This document shows positions 22,801 to 44,585 of a stretch of 48,723 nucleotides of DNA, one piece after another. The DNA is from Scenedesmus sp. ARA3 (taxonomy: Eukaryota > Chlorophyta > Chlorophyceae > Sphaeropleales > Scenedesmaceae), in contig RWJK01000140.1 of NCBI GenBank assembly GCA_004335835.1, positions 1 through 48,723 of the forward strand, read 5' to 3'. Both the position numbers and the translations under genes were made by a program. Each line of letters opens with the position of its first letter. The first letter of the stretch is position 1. The notes beneath the pieces were generated by a model. The model searched no databases and had not been told where the DNA came from. It saw nothing but the letters and a program-made list of their open reading frames with translations.

Positions 22801-24810
22801 GAGCATCGTGATCAACGCGTTCTGCCAGGCGGTCATCTTCCTGTACCTGCTGGATAATGAGACCAGCATGGTCGTGTTATTCAGCTCAGGTGCGGCGCGA
22901 TGGTGTAGTCCGGAGTGCGTTGTTGGCAGTGTGTTTGCAGATTGACATGTTCAGCGTGCAAGCGAATCGGGCGTTACATGTTGCGCTTCGTGCAAGTGAC
23001 AGCCGCTCAGTGCCTGTCTCCCCAACTGCATGATGCGTCGTCGCCCTGCCCGCACTGCTGCGCAGAGCGCGCATCACCCACAGATGAGTGGCACGCACAC
23101 TCGTTGTGTTTCTCAGCTCTGAACACTGTCATCACCCTCCATCGCACGCGTCACATCTCATACATGCGCTGTCGATCGTGTGCCGTCTGCTGCAGGTATT
23201 GGCACGCTGATAGAGTTCTGGAAGGTGACCAAGGCCATGGACGTGTCTGTCAAGAACAGCTTCCCTTTCCTGGTGGTTAAAGACCGAGCCTCCTACAACG
23301 CCAGCCACACCAAGCAGCACGACGCGACCGCCATGCGCTACCTCTCCTACGTGCTGTACCCGCTGGTGTTTGGCTACAGCATCTACGCGCTGGTGTATGA
23401 GACGCACAAGAGCTGGTACAGCTGGGTGCTGAACAGCCTCGTGGGCGCGGTGTACATGTTTGGCTTCATCCTGATGTGCCCGCAGGTGAGTGGAAGTAAA
23501 GCCCTGCTGGCTGGGGGAAGGGGGTACGGCTGATGCAGCGAGCGGCACATTTGCATGCTGCAGATGGTGTGGATGGTGTGGGCCAAGGGCTGTCACTTGA
23601 TCTGAAGTTTGAGACGACTTGATTTCGGCAAGAAGGGGCCGTGTCGCCTGCTCCGCTAGTGACGTGTTGCACCAAACCACCCCGGCGCTGCCTTGTTACT
23701 TTACGCAAGATAGCCGGCGGTTGAGCTGCGCGTCATCCCTGGTAGCATCATCTGTGTGTTGCATGCTGCTTTGGCTGCTGCGCTGGCTTCAACCCCAATT
23801 GATCCTTGCCCGCGCTGCCGATGCTTCTGCAGCTGTACCTCAACTACAAGCTGAAGAGCGTGGCGCACCTGCCGTGGCGCCAGATGACGTACAAGTTCCT
23901 GAACACCATCATCGACGACCTCTTTGCCTTCGTCATCAAGATGCCCACGCTGCACAGGCTGAGCGTGTTCAGGTGCGCTGCGGCTGCATGGGTTGCATTG
24001 CTGAGTACTGAGGGTTGCTGCTGGTGTTCATGCCACCAAACATGCCTGGCTGGCGAGTGTGGCGCCATGCTGCGCTGCTTGTACACATTATGGGTACGAC
24101 ACTGGTGTGCAGCAACTACTATCACATAGACCAGGGGGCATGTTTGCTATGAGTCGGTCAATATGGAATCCATTATGCTCTGCTGCCCGTGCTGCATGCT
24201 GTCCTGCAGGGACGACCTCATCTTCCTGATCTACGTGTACCAGCGCTACATCTACCGCGTGGACATGACGCGTGTGAACGAGTTTGGCTTCTCAGGCCAG
24301 CAGGCGTCCGAGGTCGAGGCAGCAAAGGCGGCTGCGGAGGCAGCCAACGGCACGGCAGCAGCAGCAGACAGCACGCCTGCGCTCGAGGTGGGGTTCAGCT
24401 GCAGGTTGGAGCATGCACAGGTGTAGACTGTCAGCTGCAGTTTTACGATCTTGCTTCTGTCCTAATCAGATGTATAAGATCGGATTTAGACACCCACCAG
24501 ATGTGTATATGTGCATGTGTCGTTGTGGTCTTGTGTATGTGCTGCAGTCCTTGAAGTGCTGGTTGGCATGGAGTGCTGGATGTGTGTTTCACGCAGTCGC
24601 TGTTTGTAAAACTTAGCATTGCCTGCTGTTGCTGCTGCTGCTGCTGCTGCTGTTGCGGCTGCTGCTGTCCTGCAGGCGTCGCAAGAAGAGGAGCCGGCTG
24701 GTGCAGCCCGCCGCAGAAAGGGCGCCAAGGGCAGCCAAGCAGCTGCAGCAGGAGCAGGCAGCGCTGCTGCAGCAAACGGGGACGCAGACGACAGCAAAAA
24801 GGGGCAGTAG
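19853..24810 (+). CDS. CLPTM1: CLPTM1-family multi-pass membrane protein
   Basis: Ten exons in phase: 19853-20200, 20287-20401, 20763-20845, 21434-21541, 22091-22264, 22589-22889, 23196-23485, 23833-23972, 24210-24387, 24676-24810 (623 residues, close to the family's usual size). An N-terminal membrane span (FLATIARMVLMWWVMSYF) leads to a luminal domain with AVKNNGSLFAHVVFARSG and YPIVYFDEFW. The C-terminal spans carry near-invariant family stretches: GNPYLLALTMVVSMLHSVFD, FLAFKNDIGFW, LKSVAHLPWRQMTYKFLNT, IIDDLFAFVIKMP and YQRYIYRVDMTRVNEFG. The tail is Ala/Gly/Lys-rich and unconserved. CLPTM1 proteins are ER/Golgi membrane proteins; animal relatives are reported to retain receptors or move lipids, and the algal role is unknown. 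Introns 5 and 9 end in CTG repeats. Confidence 0.95.
21001..21433 (+). repeat. Tandem duplication (~220 bp) in CLPTM1 intron 3
   Basis: Two copies of one unit, about 21001-21204 and 21201-21433, share agcatgccgcgtgctgggag, gattgctgcgggggcaccac, gcatgactcggcgg and cttgttacatgtttg. The second copy carries an extra ~28 bp that forms a perfect hairpin, and it ends at the acceptor of exon 4. Confidence 0.85.
21232..21264 (+). repeat. Perfect 15-bp inverted repeat with 3-nt loop
   Basis: TGCTGGGCAGCAAAG, loop ttg, then CTTTGCTGCCCAGCA. The hairpin is present only in the second copy of the intron 3 duplication, so it arose during or after that duplication. It would fold stably in the pre-mRNA about 170 nt upstream of the exon 4 acceptor. 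Confidence 0.9.
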
Positions 24811-25278
24811 GCGTGCGCCTGCTGTTGTTGACAGCAGCAATCGATGCCATGCACAGGGTGTGCACACGATTGCTTAGCTGGCACTTCACCTGGACAGGGT
24901 TTTGCCATGTTGAGTTCATGTGTTGCGTCTTGCTTGACTCCTCTACTTAGTTTCAGGGCGTCACCCTTTTAGGATTGTGCTAGCAATGGCACTTGCTTTT
25001 TGTTGGAATTCTTTGGGAGAACTGGACTGCTTATGCATGTGCATTAGTCATATGCACATGACAGGGTATGGTTGCCAGGAGGTTTTTGCTGCATATCTGT
25101 AATGTGGTGAAAACGGTTTTACTTTGAAGCATTGATCCTGGTAACTACGTGTGTGTGGGATTGCAGACTGGTTGTGCGTGTATAGCTTGTGCCCCGTGTC
25201 CACAAAACGTCGACTGCGATCTTCCTTGCAGCAGCAGGCCAATCCCAAACATAATCATAAAACAATAAACAAAAGAAA
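24811..25278. other. Intergenic, CLPTM1 3' flank and CCB4 5' flank
   Basis: No gene is visible. A TGTAA at 25098-25102, the usual chlorophycean polyadenylation signal, could end the CLPTM1 transcript. The last 30 nt before the CCB4 start are A-rich (aaacaataaacaaaagaaaATG), typical of a leader. Confidence 0.4.
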
Positions 25279-25753
25279 ATGAACGTAGCGGGACATCTGC
25301 ACAGCAGTAGGCTGCAGCACACCGGCCTGCTATGGCCATCACAGCACACTGCCAGGTTGTGCAGTCGTGAACTGGCCCACTGCCGCAGCCTCAGCCGACG
25401 CCATGCTATTGTACGGGCAGCAGCAGATCAAGAACAGGTATTTGTGGCTTGCCTTGGCGAATGTGGCCCTAAGCAGTGCAGCACGCCCATTTGCACCACC
25501 ACGGCAACTGTACAACAGCAGCAGCAGCGTCCCTGCTGGGCCTAAGGCCCATGTGACTCGCCAGCCCCGCTTTTGCACAACCTACAGATATTATACATGC
25601 AAACCAGTCATTGTAGCACCTGCAGCATCCTTAGCTGTGCAGCAGGGCTGCGAGTTAGGCTGCCACTGGCGGGTGTTGACAACATGCGGGAGCACTACCA
25701 GCAGCAGCTGCACCCTACAATGCCCTACTGGGTGTGCCTTGAAAGGTCTGATC

Positions 25754-25794
<41 letters not shown>

Positions 25795-26954
25795 TGCCTG
25801 ATGCCAGCTATGACTTTGTGTCACAGAACCAGAGCCTGGTGCGCAGCCTGCCGCTGTGGGCAGGCGGGGCAGGCTTTGTGGGCCTGCTGGCAAACAGGAC
25901 GCTGTCAGGGGTGCGCTGCCTGCTGTAGGCACTGTTTGATTCCCCACATCAAGCAGTACTATTGTCTACCCGTTCGCAAGCAGAGGCAGCATGCAAAGTG
26001 CTACATATGAATTAGGCTTGAAGCAGTGCCTGCAAAGAAGCAGCCTCCTCACCCCCCCCTGGCTCGCTGCTACTGTCGACGCTGGCTGTTAACATGGAGG
26101 TTTCATAAAGTTTTGCATGTGAAGCAGATGGAAGTAATCGAACGATCTGGCTGTGCATCTGCACCTGGCTGAATGTGCAGCTGCTGGGTGCATGGTTTGT
26201 ACAATCTTGAGCAACACTTCGCACTCTTCATATCTGCCGCACTGCTGCTCCACTGTGCCTACTGCTGCCTGCAGATTGCGCCAATAGTAGATGCCGGAAG
26301 CAGCCAGTCGCGGGCTGATGTGCTGGGCATACTGCTGTCAGCAGTGCTGCTGCTGACGGGGTTGCAGTGGCTGGCGCTGAAACCAAAAGTTGTTGATGCG
26401 GTGAGCAGCAGTGGGCGACAGAGGCTGGTTTGCTGGAAGCTTGCTGCACTGGACATTCTTGAATTGTACCAGAGACAGGAGAATCTTAAATAAGTCTGAC
26501 AGCTTGCGCACTGCATGACACAGGAAGCAGCCGAAGCAGCCGTTCTTGCATTGGAGGTGGCTGCAGCAGGCACTTTGATGCGGCGCATGCCCTGTGGGTG
26601 TAGTAGTATGGTGCTGCTGACTGTTGCCAGTAAGCGCCGCGCTGTGCTGCGTGCCGGCTGGCTGGTCGCAACTGAAGCCAAGTATTCGCCTCACAGCCAC
26701 GCGTCTTGACGCACTCACTGCTAATCACATGCTGCAGGTTGCCCTGGATGGAGTGTCAGTGGACTATTTGAATCCTGATGTGAAGCTCCCCAAGGCAGCA
26801 GAGCAGGAGCTGCAGTGGTGAGCAGACAGCATGTATTTCGAATCTTACTGCAGCCTTAGAACTCGCATCCGCAGACATTCAACAGTTGCTGTGCACGGTG
26901 AACTCTTGCATTAGCAGCAGTGGCAGCGGTTGCAACAGCAGTGGCAGAGGCAGA

Positions 26955-26996
<42 letters not shown>

Positions 26997-28788
26997 CATG
27001 TGCGAGGCAGGGCAACAGTACTTCAAGACAGGCTGGCACCTCACGCTCTTGTGAGCAGGGCTGATGCTGCGTGTGGTGCACTGATGGGCTTGCAGGGCAT
27101 GGCAGGCGCTGCAGGCCACCTCGCGTGCTACTTCTATGGTGGTCATCTACCAGTGAGGCTACAGGGCAGGCTTGCACGACTTTGGAAAGGCGAATTATTA
27201 CGAGAACTAGAATAGTACGAATATATGCTGTGCCCCTCAGCTAGCATCAGCAGCTCGCAGAGCAGCAGGCAGCAGCTGGCAACACATGCCTCTGCAAGGT
27301 TCATGTTGCCATCGTGCATACATGCAGCCGCTATCTGCGCCCGACTGCATCAGCCAAGAAGCATGCGAACGTGCTTATTGCGTCAGCCCAGTCTTGCGCA
27401 CGCATAGACACGTGCACGCCTGTCTGCCTTCAGCAACAACGTTGACTTGTGTGCTGTACTGTCGGCGTGATCGCTGCAGGGGTCGCAATGTGTACCATGC
27501 TGGCATGGCGCGTGCTGGGTACCAGCTGGGCACTGCTGCTGCCGGCGAGGTGGCAAACACAGCTATGGAAAGCGCCAAGGGCAACTACCTGGCAAACCTG
27601 GTGCTGTACCCTGGTGAGCTGCTGCTGCAGCACAGCAGGCAGATGTTATAAAGATTATTCTTTATTAGTTCTGTATTATCAAATATATATTTTCAAAGAT
27701 TATTATTTATTTTAAAGATACACAATGAAGCAGTTGCTGCACAATCGAGGCTGGGCTCTGCCTTTGATGAGTAGAGGATTGCATGGAGGTGCAGCTTCAT
27801 TGTTGGCGGCGCGCCTGCAAGGTTGCTAGCATGCCACACGGTTGCTGTGGGCGTGTGTATCGCTCTTGAAGTGTCAGGCGTGTTCTCATCGCCCTCAGGG
27901 TGCAATATAAGTTGCATGCACCTGCTGCTACAGTACAGTATTGGCGCTGCTTGCAGCAAGCAGCGCACATGTGCGCAGCCTGCCTCGCAGGGGCAGTTTC
28001 AAACAAAGAGACCGTCCCAATTCCTCTATCATGTCACTTCGCTGCCGCTGCTGCTGCTGCTGCTGCTGCAGGCCGCGCCGAGTTTGTCAAGTATCTGCCT
28101 GAGGCCACGCAGGGCGTGGTGGTGCAGCCGCTGGGCAGTGATGGCGTGCTGGTGGTGGGCACTGACACGCTGCGGGGGCTGAGCAGGCTGGACCAGGTGA
28201 GGCGTGTGTGGCAGATCTTTGGCGGCATTGGGGATGTAGTGGCTGCTGTTTTGCAATGTTTGTGCTTGTTGGTGACGGCGTGCTGGTGGTGGCCACTGAC
28301 ACGCTGCACGGGCTGAGCAGGCTGGACCAGGTGGGTGGTGCTGCTGGGGCTGTGGCAGCAACCGTCGTGTCTTGTGACGCTTGCGTGAAAGCTGTTGCTG
28401 ATGATGTAGCTCAGCGGCTGCGCCTGATGGTGTGGCAGCGCCTGCATGTGCTGTATAAGTGTGGTGCTGCAGGTTTCCATGTCCGTGAGATACCTGTGTG
28501 TGCAGCAACGGTAGTGACATCAGCTCGTCAGCCTGGATGCTCTGCCACCGCGGCGGTCCTGCCGCAACATTGCGGCTGTCTTGCCTGCTGCTCTAGTTAT
28601 GCAACTGTCTGTGATATAGTGGTTACATTTGCTTTGTTCCGACGCCGTGCTTTGTGCAGGCTTGGATCGCCATCATTGCAGATAAGCTGGAGGTGTCCTT
28701 TGAGGGCTACACAGTGACGGGCACAGGCTTCAGCAGCAGCAAGGCAGCTGCAGCAGCCAGCAAAGCAAAGGGCAAGGCGAAGCAGTGA
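25279..28788 (+). CDS. CCB4: CCB4-like factor for haem attachment to plastid cytochrome b6
   Basis: CCB2/CCB4-family proteins sit in the thylakoid membrane and help attach haem ci covalently to cytochrome b6 of the b6f complex. Eight exons in phase: 25279-25437, 25794-25910, 26275-26400, 26738-26817, 27096-27152, 27480-27613, 28072-28196, 28660-28788 (308 residues). Exon 1 encodes a basic, Ser/His-rich transit peptide. Family signatures are SLPLWAGGAGFVGLLANRTL followed by SGIAPIVDAGSSQSRADVLG across the exon 2/3 join, the second membrane span LLSAVLLLTGLQWLAL, KGNYLANLVLYPGR, VVVQPLGSDGVLVVGTDTLR and AWIAIIADKLE. The Lys/Ala-rich tail is unconserved. CCB4 is preferred over CCB2 from the ADASSSQSRAD-like block; a CCB2 assignment cannot be excluded. 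The small exon 27096-27152 rests on phase and similarity only. Confidence 0.85.
28271..28330 (+). repeat. Intronic copy of the CCB4 exon 7 end
   Basis: Sixty bases encode GDGVLVVATDTLHGLSRLDQ, almost the same as the end of exon 7 (GSDGVLVVGTDTLRGLSRLDQ, up to 28196), and are followed by an intact GTGGGT donor. The copy lies 134 bp downstream and stays in frame internally, but no good acceptor precedes it. Confidence 0.92.
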
Positions 28789-29489
28789 TAGCAACAGTGG
28801 TGATGCATGCTGGCCTGATGGGCTGTGCTGCAAGGGACCAGCGCAGCCGCTGCTACTGGCTTGCTCTTGGTAGGAACCTCAGGTTCTATGACCACAATGA
28901 TCGTTGAACGATCGTTGATGATCAGGCTGATCTTAGCGGTGCTGCTGCTGGCAAAGCAGTGGCGGCCACTCTTGCGTGATTATCTACTGGCTTGGTGAAA
29001 TGCCCTTTTCACCCAGCATTTTGTAACATGTGCCACGTTCAGTATCTGGCAGTCTTGATGCGCAGAAGGTGGTGGAGGTTGGTGCATGAACATGCAATTC
29101 AGCTGGGGCATTGACCCGCCTCCTTCCCTGTTGTTCAGCTGCTTGAGCTGCTGTTGAAGAGAAGGGTTGGTACAGAGGAGGGCAAGCTTCACCCGTCACG
29201 GCAATGGGAAAGAGAGAGGCTTGCTACAGGGGAGGGCAAGCCAACACCTGAAATGGCGAGGTGTGAGAAGGAGTAATACCCCCGAAGTGACTGTTAGTCA
29301 CACATGCCGGCGGTGACACGATGCAACACACGAGTCGAGTGAGTCAAGACAGTGGTCTCGATCGCAAAGGAATAGGCGTGTTTGCACGGCTCGAAGCTGC
29401 TGCTTGCCAAGTTCTCCGTTCCCTACTGCGGTACTGCCACCTACAGTGACGAAGACAATGTGGTATGCACTTACAAATTGATTAACAAG
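28789..29489. other. Intergenic, CCB4 3' flank and DHX37 5' flank
   Basis: No gene is visible. A TGTAA at 29022-29026 is a candidate polyadenylation signal for CCB4. The palindrome AACGATCGTT (28907-28916) lies within an 11-bp direct repeat of GATCGTTGA, and the 12-mer AACGATCGTTGA also occurs downstream of PGAP3 (11432). A ggagggcaagc block appears twice near 29180 and 29235. Confidence 0.4.
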
Positions 29490-39027
<9,538 letters not shown>

Positions 39028-40082
39028 TCATCATCATCGTGTTTCCCATCCAGCCATAGCTTACTTTATATGAGAGAGTATTCCCGGTGTAACCTGCATG
39101 CGATGTAATTTATCAACGCCATCGGTTCCGCGCCCCAATGGAGCGGCAACAAAGCTAGTGTGATGGCGCGAGCAGCTGGTGTCTTGAGTCAAAGTGCATG
39201 CATGTTGCAGGCGCATGCAGATGTGCAGTTGTGGCACAATGGTGTGTGTGTGTTGGTGAGGTGTGGTGACTATGAAGCTGTGCATGCATGCGGCGCGGCA
39301 TAGCGTGTCACTGGGTGTTTGCAGTGGCCGACACTGTCACAGACATGCGGATGTCCAGAGCCACTGGCTTTTGAAAAGCAGCAGCACACAGCATGGAACT
39401 GCTCACTTCAAGGTTACAACGTTTTATGGCTGCAACAAGCATCACACGCTTGCACTAAAGTGTGTCATGGCTTATCTCAGATATGATGAGCATGAAATTA
39501 CCAGTGGTAACAATGTCCCTTTTCATCCACCATGTCCACAGTACAGTGTCACGAGCCATCATCTGATTGCAGCGTCTCATAATGATGGTAGTAATAGTCT
39601 ATCTTGCAATTCAGGCAAGCAATGATATGGAGAGAACCATGAGCATGACCATGAGAGTTTGAAGCTTTGAACCCCCATCGATGCTTGACTGAAGCTCCAT
39701 TCTTTGCAGAACAGCAGGCAATTGTGCCACCCAACGGTCCAGCAGGCTTGTTACTGCTAGCCTCCTTATTTCCAGTTCAGTGAAAGTCGCGCGTGGTTTA
39801 TGCACAAACATGCCAAGGTGCAACGCTCTACAGACTCCACCCACACAAAAAAATTACCACCAACAATCATCACTGTCACTGTCGCCCCAGCACCACACAA
39901 ACTGCTGCTTCTGTACATGCCAGCCGTGGCCCGCCAAGGTAGAGGGCGTGGAGCCCAGGGGCGCGCCCCTGGCCACACACGCCCTCTCCAGCCTTAACAT
40001 ACCCAGGAGCTGCAGAGCTGCCTGGGTAGTCACTCACTCACAGGGCCTTCCAGCAAAGTAGGCTGCCTTCCAGGCTGGTTGG
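39028..40082. other. Convergent intergenic region after DHX37
   Basis: No gene is visible between the stops of two convergent genes. TGTAA, the chlorophycean polyadenylation signal, occurs at 39088-39092 and 39104-39108, about 60-80 nt after the DHX37 stop. On the other strand the nearest clear TTACA (TGTAA reversed) is at 39414, far from the end of the minus-strand gene. Confidence 0.5.
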
Positions 40083-42732
40083 TCAGCCTGAGAAGCAGTA
40101 ATCGTTGCCGTAACTTGGGTTCTGACATGGCAGGCACTTCGCGGCGCCCCAGGTGTTGGTGTAGCTGTTCCCCGTGCACTGGCTGCAGCTCTTGCCGTCA
40201 CTGGCCACAACGTTGCCGGGAGGGCAGGCAATGCACGACCTGGCACCAGCCGCATGGTTCACTGTGTAGGTGCCAGCTGGGCACTGCGTGCTACCGCTTG
40301 CAGCTGCTGCCCCGAGGATAGAGCCTGATAACACTTTGAAGGTGAGCCGGCAAGTGCCTGTCGCTAAATCCCCGCCAGCCGTACGCCGCGCAGACAGTGA
40401 TGTAACATACGGGCAGTTGCCCATCGAGCCGTCCCTGAACCAGGTGGTGCTGATCTGGTCTGGCCGGCTGCCTTTTTCTACGATGACGCGGAATGCGATG
40501 CGGTCGATGTAGGCGTCCGGTCTGGTGCCTGGGGGAGGCGCAGACAGCAGGCTCTGGAACAGGTAGGCTGTGGAGTCTGCACGTTTCGACGGACAGCAGC
40601 AACAGCAGCAGCAGCTCAGGTGAGGAATGTAACGTGCGATTGAACATTGTGGCATATGTACCCATTGCCATGAATGCCAACATGGCAGGAGCTCCACTGC
40701 AACACCAATGCAGCGCCAGAATGCCACGCCAAAAAGCAGCACCTCCTATCCACCAGGTGTCTGTTCAGTGCACCACTGGACCATGCTGAGTTTAGAATCC
40801 GCAGCAGCAGCGCTGCTTGCCTCACTCACCAAGCACAGTGCCCCGCCCTTGCGTGAGCATCTTCTGGGGCCCAGGCCCTCCATGTGCATTGCCGCAGATG
40901 GGGTAGGACATCAGGTTGCTGCCGTTCAGTGAGCCTAGCGCCTGCCACTGCAGGCCGTAGATTGGTGCGTAGTAACCGCCAGGCGCAAAGTTAGCGCCCC
41001 ACTGCATGGTGGCACACAAACCAATGGCGTGTCAGTTGTTGCCGGTGCAGACTGTTTGGCAAGACGGCATGAGTTGTGCTGCATGTGCTGCGGAGAGCAA
41101 AGGGGTGTGGTTGAAAAAAGGCAGCACACCGTGCAGGTGGCCTGCAAAGACAGATACTTGGCTGTACTCATTGTGCGCACCACAGCTGCTGCTCAATCTG
41201 CCACAGCAGATCAAGCGTGGGAAATGCAGCTTGCTATGTCCCAGCAAGTTTAGCAAGGCACGCACTGGCAGCATCCCTTCTTGGCTGCAGTTGCTAAACC
41301 ATGGTGCCTAAACCTCACCTGTGTCAAGTTGAACCCCAGCCAAGTCTGCCTGCCGCCCAGCCAGGCTGCAAGCTGCTTGACACCCGTGCTGCACACAGCA
41401 GCAGAGGTATCTGCGGAGTCCAGCTGCAGGACTGCACCACCCCAGCCACCAGTCTGTGTGTCTTTGCTCATGCTGGACTCTGCCTTGGCTTTGCAGGTGG
41501 TGCTGCCAGCAGCGGACACTGCCACACACAGGTTGCCGTTCTGTGCTGCTAGACATTCGTTGTTTGGGGACGACACGGTGCCATTTGGGCACACTGCCAT
41601 ATCGCACGCTTGGCCGTTGTTGTAGATAACATTCTGGCCGAATGTTGGCATGTTGTAGTCATCCTGCTTGTCACAAACTGGCACACACGCAGTGGGGCTG
41701 TAGTAGCTAGCGACCAGGGGAGCAGCGCAGGCCTGGCAGCTAGTAGAACCTACTGCTGCAGCTACAGCGCCTGCCTTGCAAGGGGCACACTCCTTGCTGC
41801 TGTTGCTGCTGCTGTATGTGCCAGCAGGGCACAGCACACAGACGTTTGTTGACACCGCATCTTGCTGCTGGTACTTTCCTGGGCCGCAGCTGCCGCTTGC
41901 AGGACAGTCGCTGCTGCTTCCTGGCTTGCATGGTGTGGGCTTGAGTCCTGCAAAGCTGCCGGAGACAATCCTGTATGTAAATGTGCAGCCAGTGACCTTA
42001 CTGAGCAGGTTGAAGCTGCTAGGTCCTGCAGGGCTTGCAGTGTAGTTGCCAGGTGTGCTGGTGGTGGGCCCAAAGGGCCCTGAAGCCAGCCAGGGCAAGC
42101 CCACATACACCCAGGATGCCAAGAAACCGCTCAGCGTATCATTGCGGTAGCGATCAACCAGATCATACGTTCTGTAGCTGTTGCTGCCAGAGGCATCAGA
42201 TGAAGCGTCCATTTTTGTGTCCTTCAAGGCAACATAGGGTCGCCTGGTGCCGCCGCGGGTGGGGTAATCCACCTGGGCGAATGTCACATGGTATTCAAAG
42301 CGGTGCTTCAAGCCACTGAAGGTGTAGTTGCAGTCGGCCTGCTGCTTAATGTTGATGGAAGGCCATGCAACTGCCAGCTCAGTGGAGGGGCAGTGCTGCC
42401 CGCCGGAGACAGATGTCAGCACAAAGCGGGAGTTTCCTGCAAGCACAGTCACAGCAGATCAGTCATTGAGGGGTAACACAAGCGTAACTGGTTGTTGTGA
42501 GCATGCACATGTTTCATATCATGTGCTTGCTTCAGAAGCGCAGGCAAGCAAGAAGCCGGTGTACAAACAGGCACCTCAAGCATGCTGCAGATGGTGCACT
42601 GCACCGTGCAGTGACAGTAGCGCTGACAAGGCAGCTGCTGTGGAGCTCACCTGCTGTGCAGGGCGCAGACCGCACATTTTGGCAGCAGAAGGGCACTGCC
42701 AGCAGCACCAACCACGCCACACGTTTCAGCAT
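40083..42732 (-). CDS. Secreted cysteine-rich protein with ephrin-receptor-like repeats, paralogue A
   Basis: Four exons in phase: 42732-42651, 42436-41319, 41001-40830, 40576-40083 (621 residues). Exon 1 is a signal peptide (MLKRVAWLVLLAVPFCC). The middle and end carry Cys repeats of the ephrin-receptor-like (GCC2/GCC3) kind: CVLCPAGTYSSSNSSKECAP, CKAGAVAAAVGSTSCQAC, QCPAGTYTVNHAAGARSC, IACPPGNVVASDGKSC and WGAAKCLPCQNP. Several N-glycosylation sequons (NYTF, NDT, NYTA, NSS, NGT) fit secretion. No C-terminal membrane span or GPI signal is evident, so it may be soluble or wall-bound. The N-terminal ~150 residues and the region around LAAQNGNLCVAVSAAG match no domain I know but are shared with the tandem neighbour at 44.6-47.0 kb. 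Function unknown. Confidence 0.85.
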
Positions 42733-44585
42733 CAGGTTATTTGCTGGCCTGCAGGTAAGAAGCACCAAAGATCCACCAAATCAGTAAGCTTGATGTGTGA
42801 CGGGTGACGCACTGTGTGCCTGCAGTCAGTCAGCACGTCATTGTGCTGTTGCTGTTTGATGCTTGCAGGAAAGCCTAAAATCAGTCGTCTGGTGTTATGC
42901 ACGGGCTCTTGAACCGCGGCAGCGTGCAACGACAGTGCACAGCAGCTTCTGCCAGGCCCAGTGCTGCCAATGTTATGGCCAGGCCACGGCCTGGCTGGGC
43001 TCCACATCATCAACGCGCCGCAGACCTGACCTTATAAAACCAGTCTCCCAACTTGTGCTCTTCATTGCTATACACGTTATGCAGGCTGACTCGTTCCGTA
43101 CAACAAGAAGTACTCAATCGATGGGCGAAGCGTGAACGTTTACTGCGCGATCAAGTGGTGAAACATCCTAGTTCAGACCTGGGTGTATACATCATCGTAC
43201 TAAGCAAGCATGCTTAAAGCTCTCACTCTTGGTGCTTAAAGGGTCACACCTGCTCCTCGCACCCAAAGCTCCTGCCTCCGGCACCCATCATTTCGCGCCA
43301 ATGAGCAGCACACAAGAACATCTTTAACATCGATGAGCATCTGGCACATTGCAGTGCTGTCATATGCCACAGCAGCTGCCAGCACTTCTGATTGACCCAC
43401 TGCAGTGGGCAGCTGCCCAGCACAAACTTTGGAGCAGTCCAATATATTCCCTGCAGGATCCAATCGCACTGCTGCCCAATGCAAAACTTCCATATCCTGC
43501 ACTCAAATCCTGAGCTTGTCAATGTCTCAAGGCAACATCACACTTATCAGGCCGTCCGGACAGGAGTCCTGTCACAGGTCCGCATAGGAGGCCTGTGAGG
43601 ACATCATGTCTGCACATGCGGCACCGCGTTTGTGAGGGCAGGTCAGGAAATCACCCACTGACAAACAACTCTGAATGACAACCCGCAGAAAAGCACTGCA
43701 TCACTCTTATAGATGCCCATACCGAGCATTGCCCGACATGCCATGTCACCGGGTGCTCTGAACGTTTCATGTCGTCACTTGCACAGCGCAGGACCATATG
43801 AAGACACAGCATCATACATGCGCCTGCACCAGCAAGGCAACTGCTGCGGCTGGCATAAGCAGGGTTCGGCTGTGCACAGCAATGCTGACATATAACAGTA
43901 TCGTACCACTGCTGCAGTGCCGCCCTCAACCCCAGAGCGCATGTACGTTTGACTGCACAGACGGCAGGATGCTGTAATGCTGGGGAAGCCTTACAGGCTG
44001 TCACATGTGCAGGACACACACTGTGTGGCAGGCACTGCTCCTGAAAAAAGTCAAAGATGAAACAACAGCAGTCCTCCACAAATGCAAGTCTACACAGGAA
44101 GAGAGCTGTTCATTGTCAGGCTCAATCATCAGCATAGAGTTGATTGTTGCACTTTCACAATACACGCTTTGCATGGCTTTACAAACATCAGGTTGGCAGG
44201 AAGCACGCTAAAGGCCACTTGCAGTATACCAATGACGGCATGCAGCTGCGGCAGCTTCATACAAAAGTACAGTTTCACCAATCAAAAAAAGCGCCATCTG
44301 TGTGCGCCAGCAGCAGCAGAGGGCTGCTGCACAAGGGGCCTGTAGCTGCCATTTGACACAAATTCGTGCGTGGGCCATAAACCCAAACCCCACTTCCCTT
44401 GTACTGACAAGTGGGCAGACACACCCAACCGGCTGTGTATAGTACCCTGTATGCCATCTTCACAAACCATGCTGCGACTTGTACTATGGGCGTAGCTTCC
44501 CTGAAATGATCTCGGTTGTTTAACATCTGTCGATCACAAACCCAGTAGTGCTGTGCATGTGTTATGCCGGCAAGCAGTAAACACA
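42733..44585. other. Intergenic region between the two paralogues
   Basis: About 1.85 kb with no coding frame I can support. It presumably holds the promoter of paralogue A and the 3' flank of paralogue B; TTACA (TGTAA on the minus strand) is present near 44180. No leftover third paralogue was seen. Confidence 0.45.

Noticed and set aside
29382..29489. 36-residue N-terminal extension of DHX37
   Set aside because: The sequence before MHNKNSKRQRK is unlike DHX37 N-termini and less coding-like; treated as leader.
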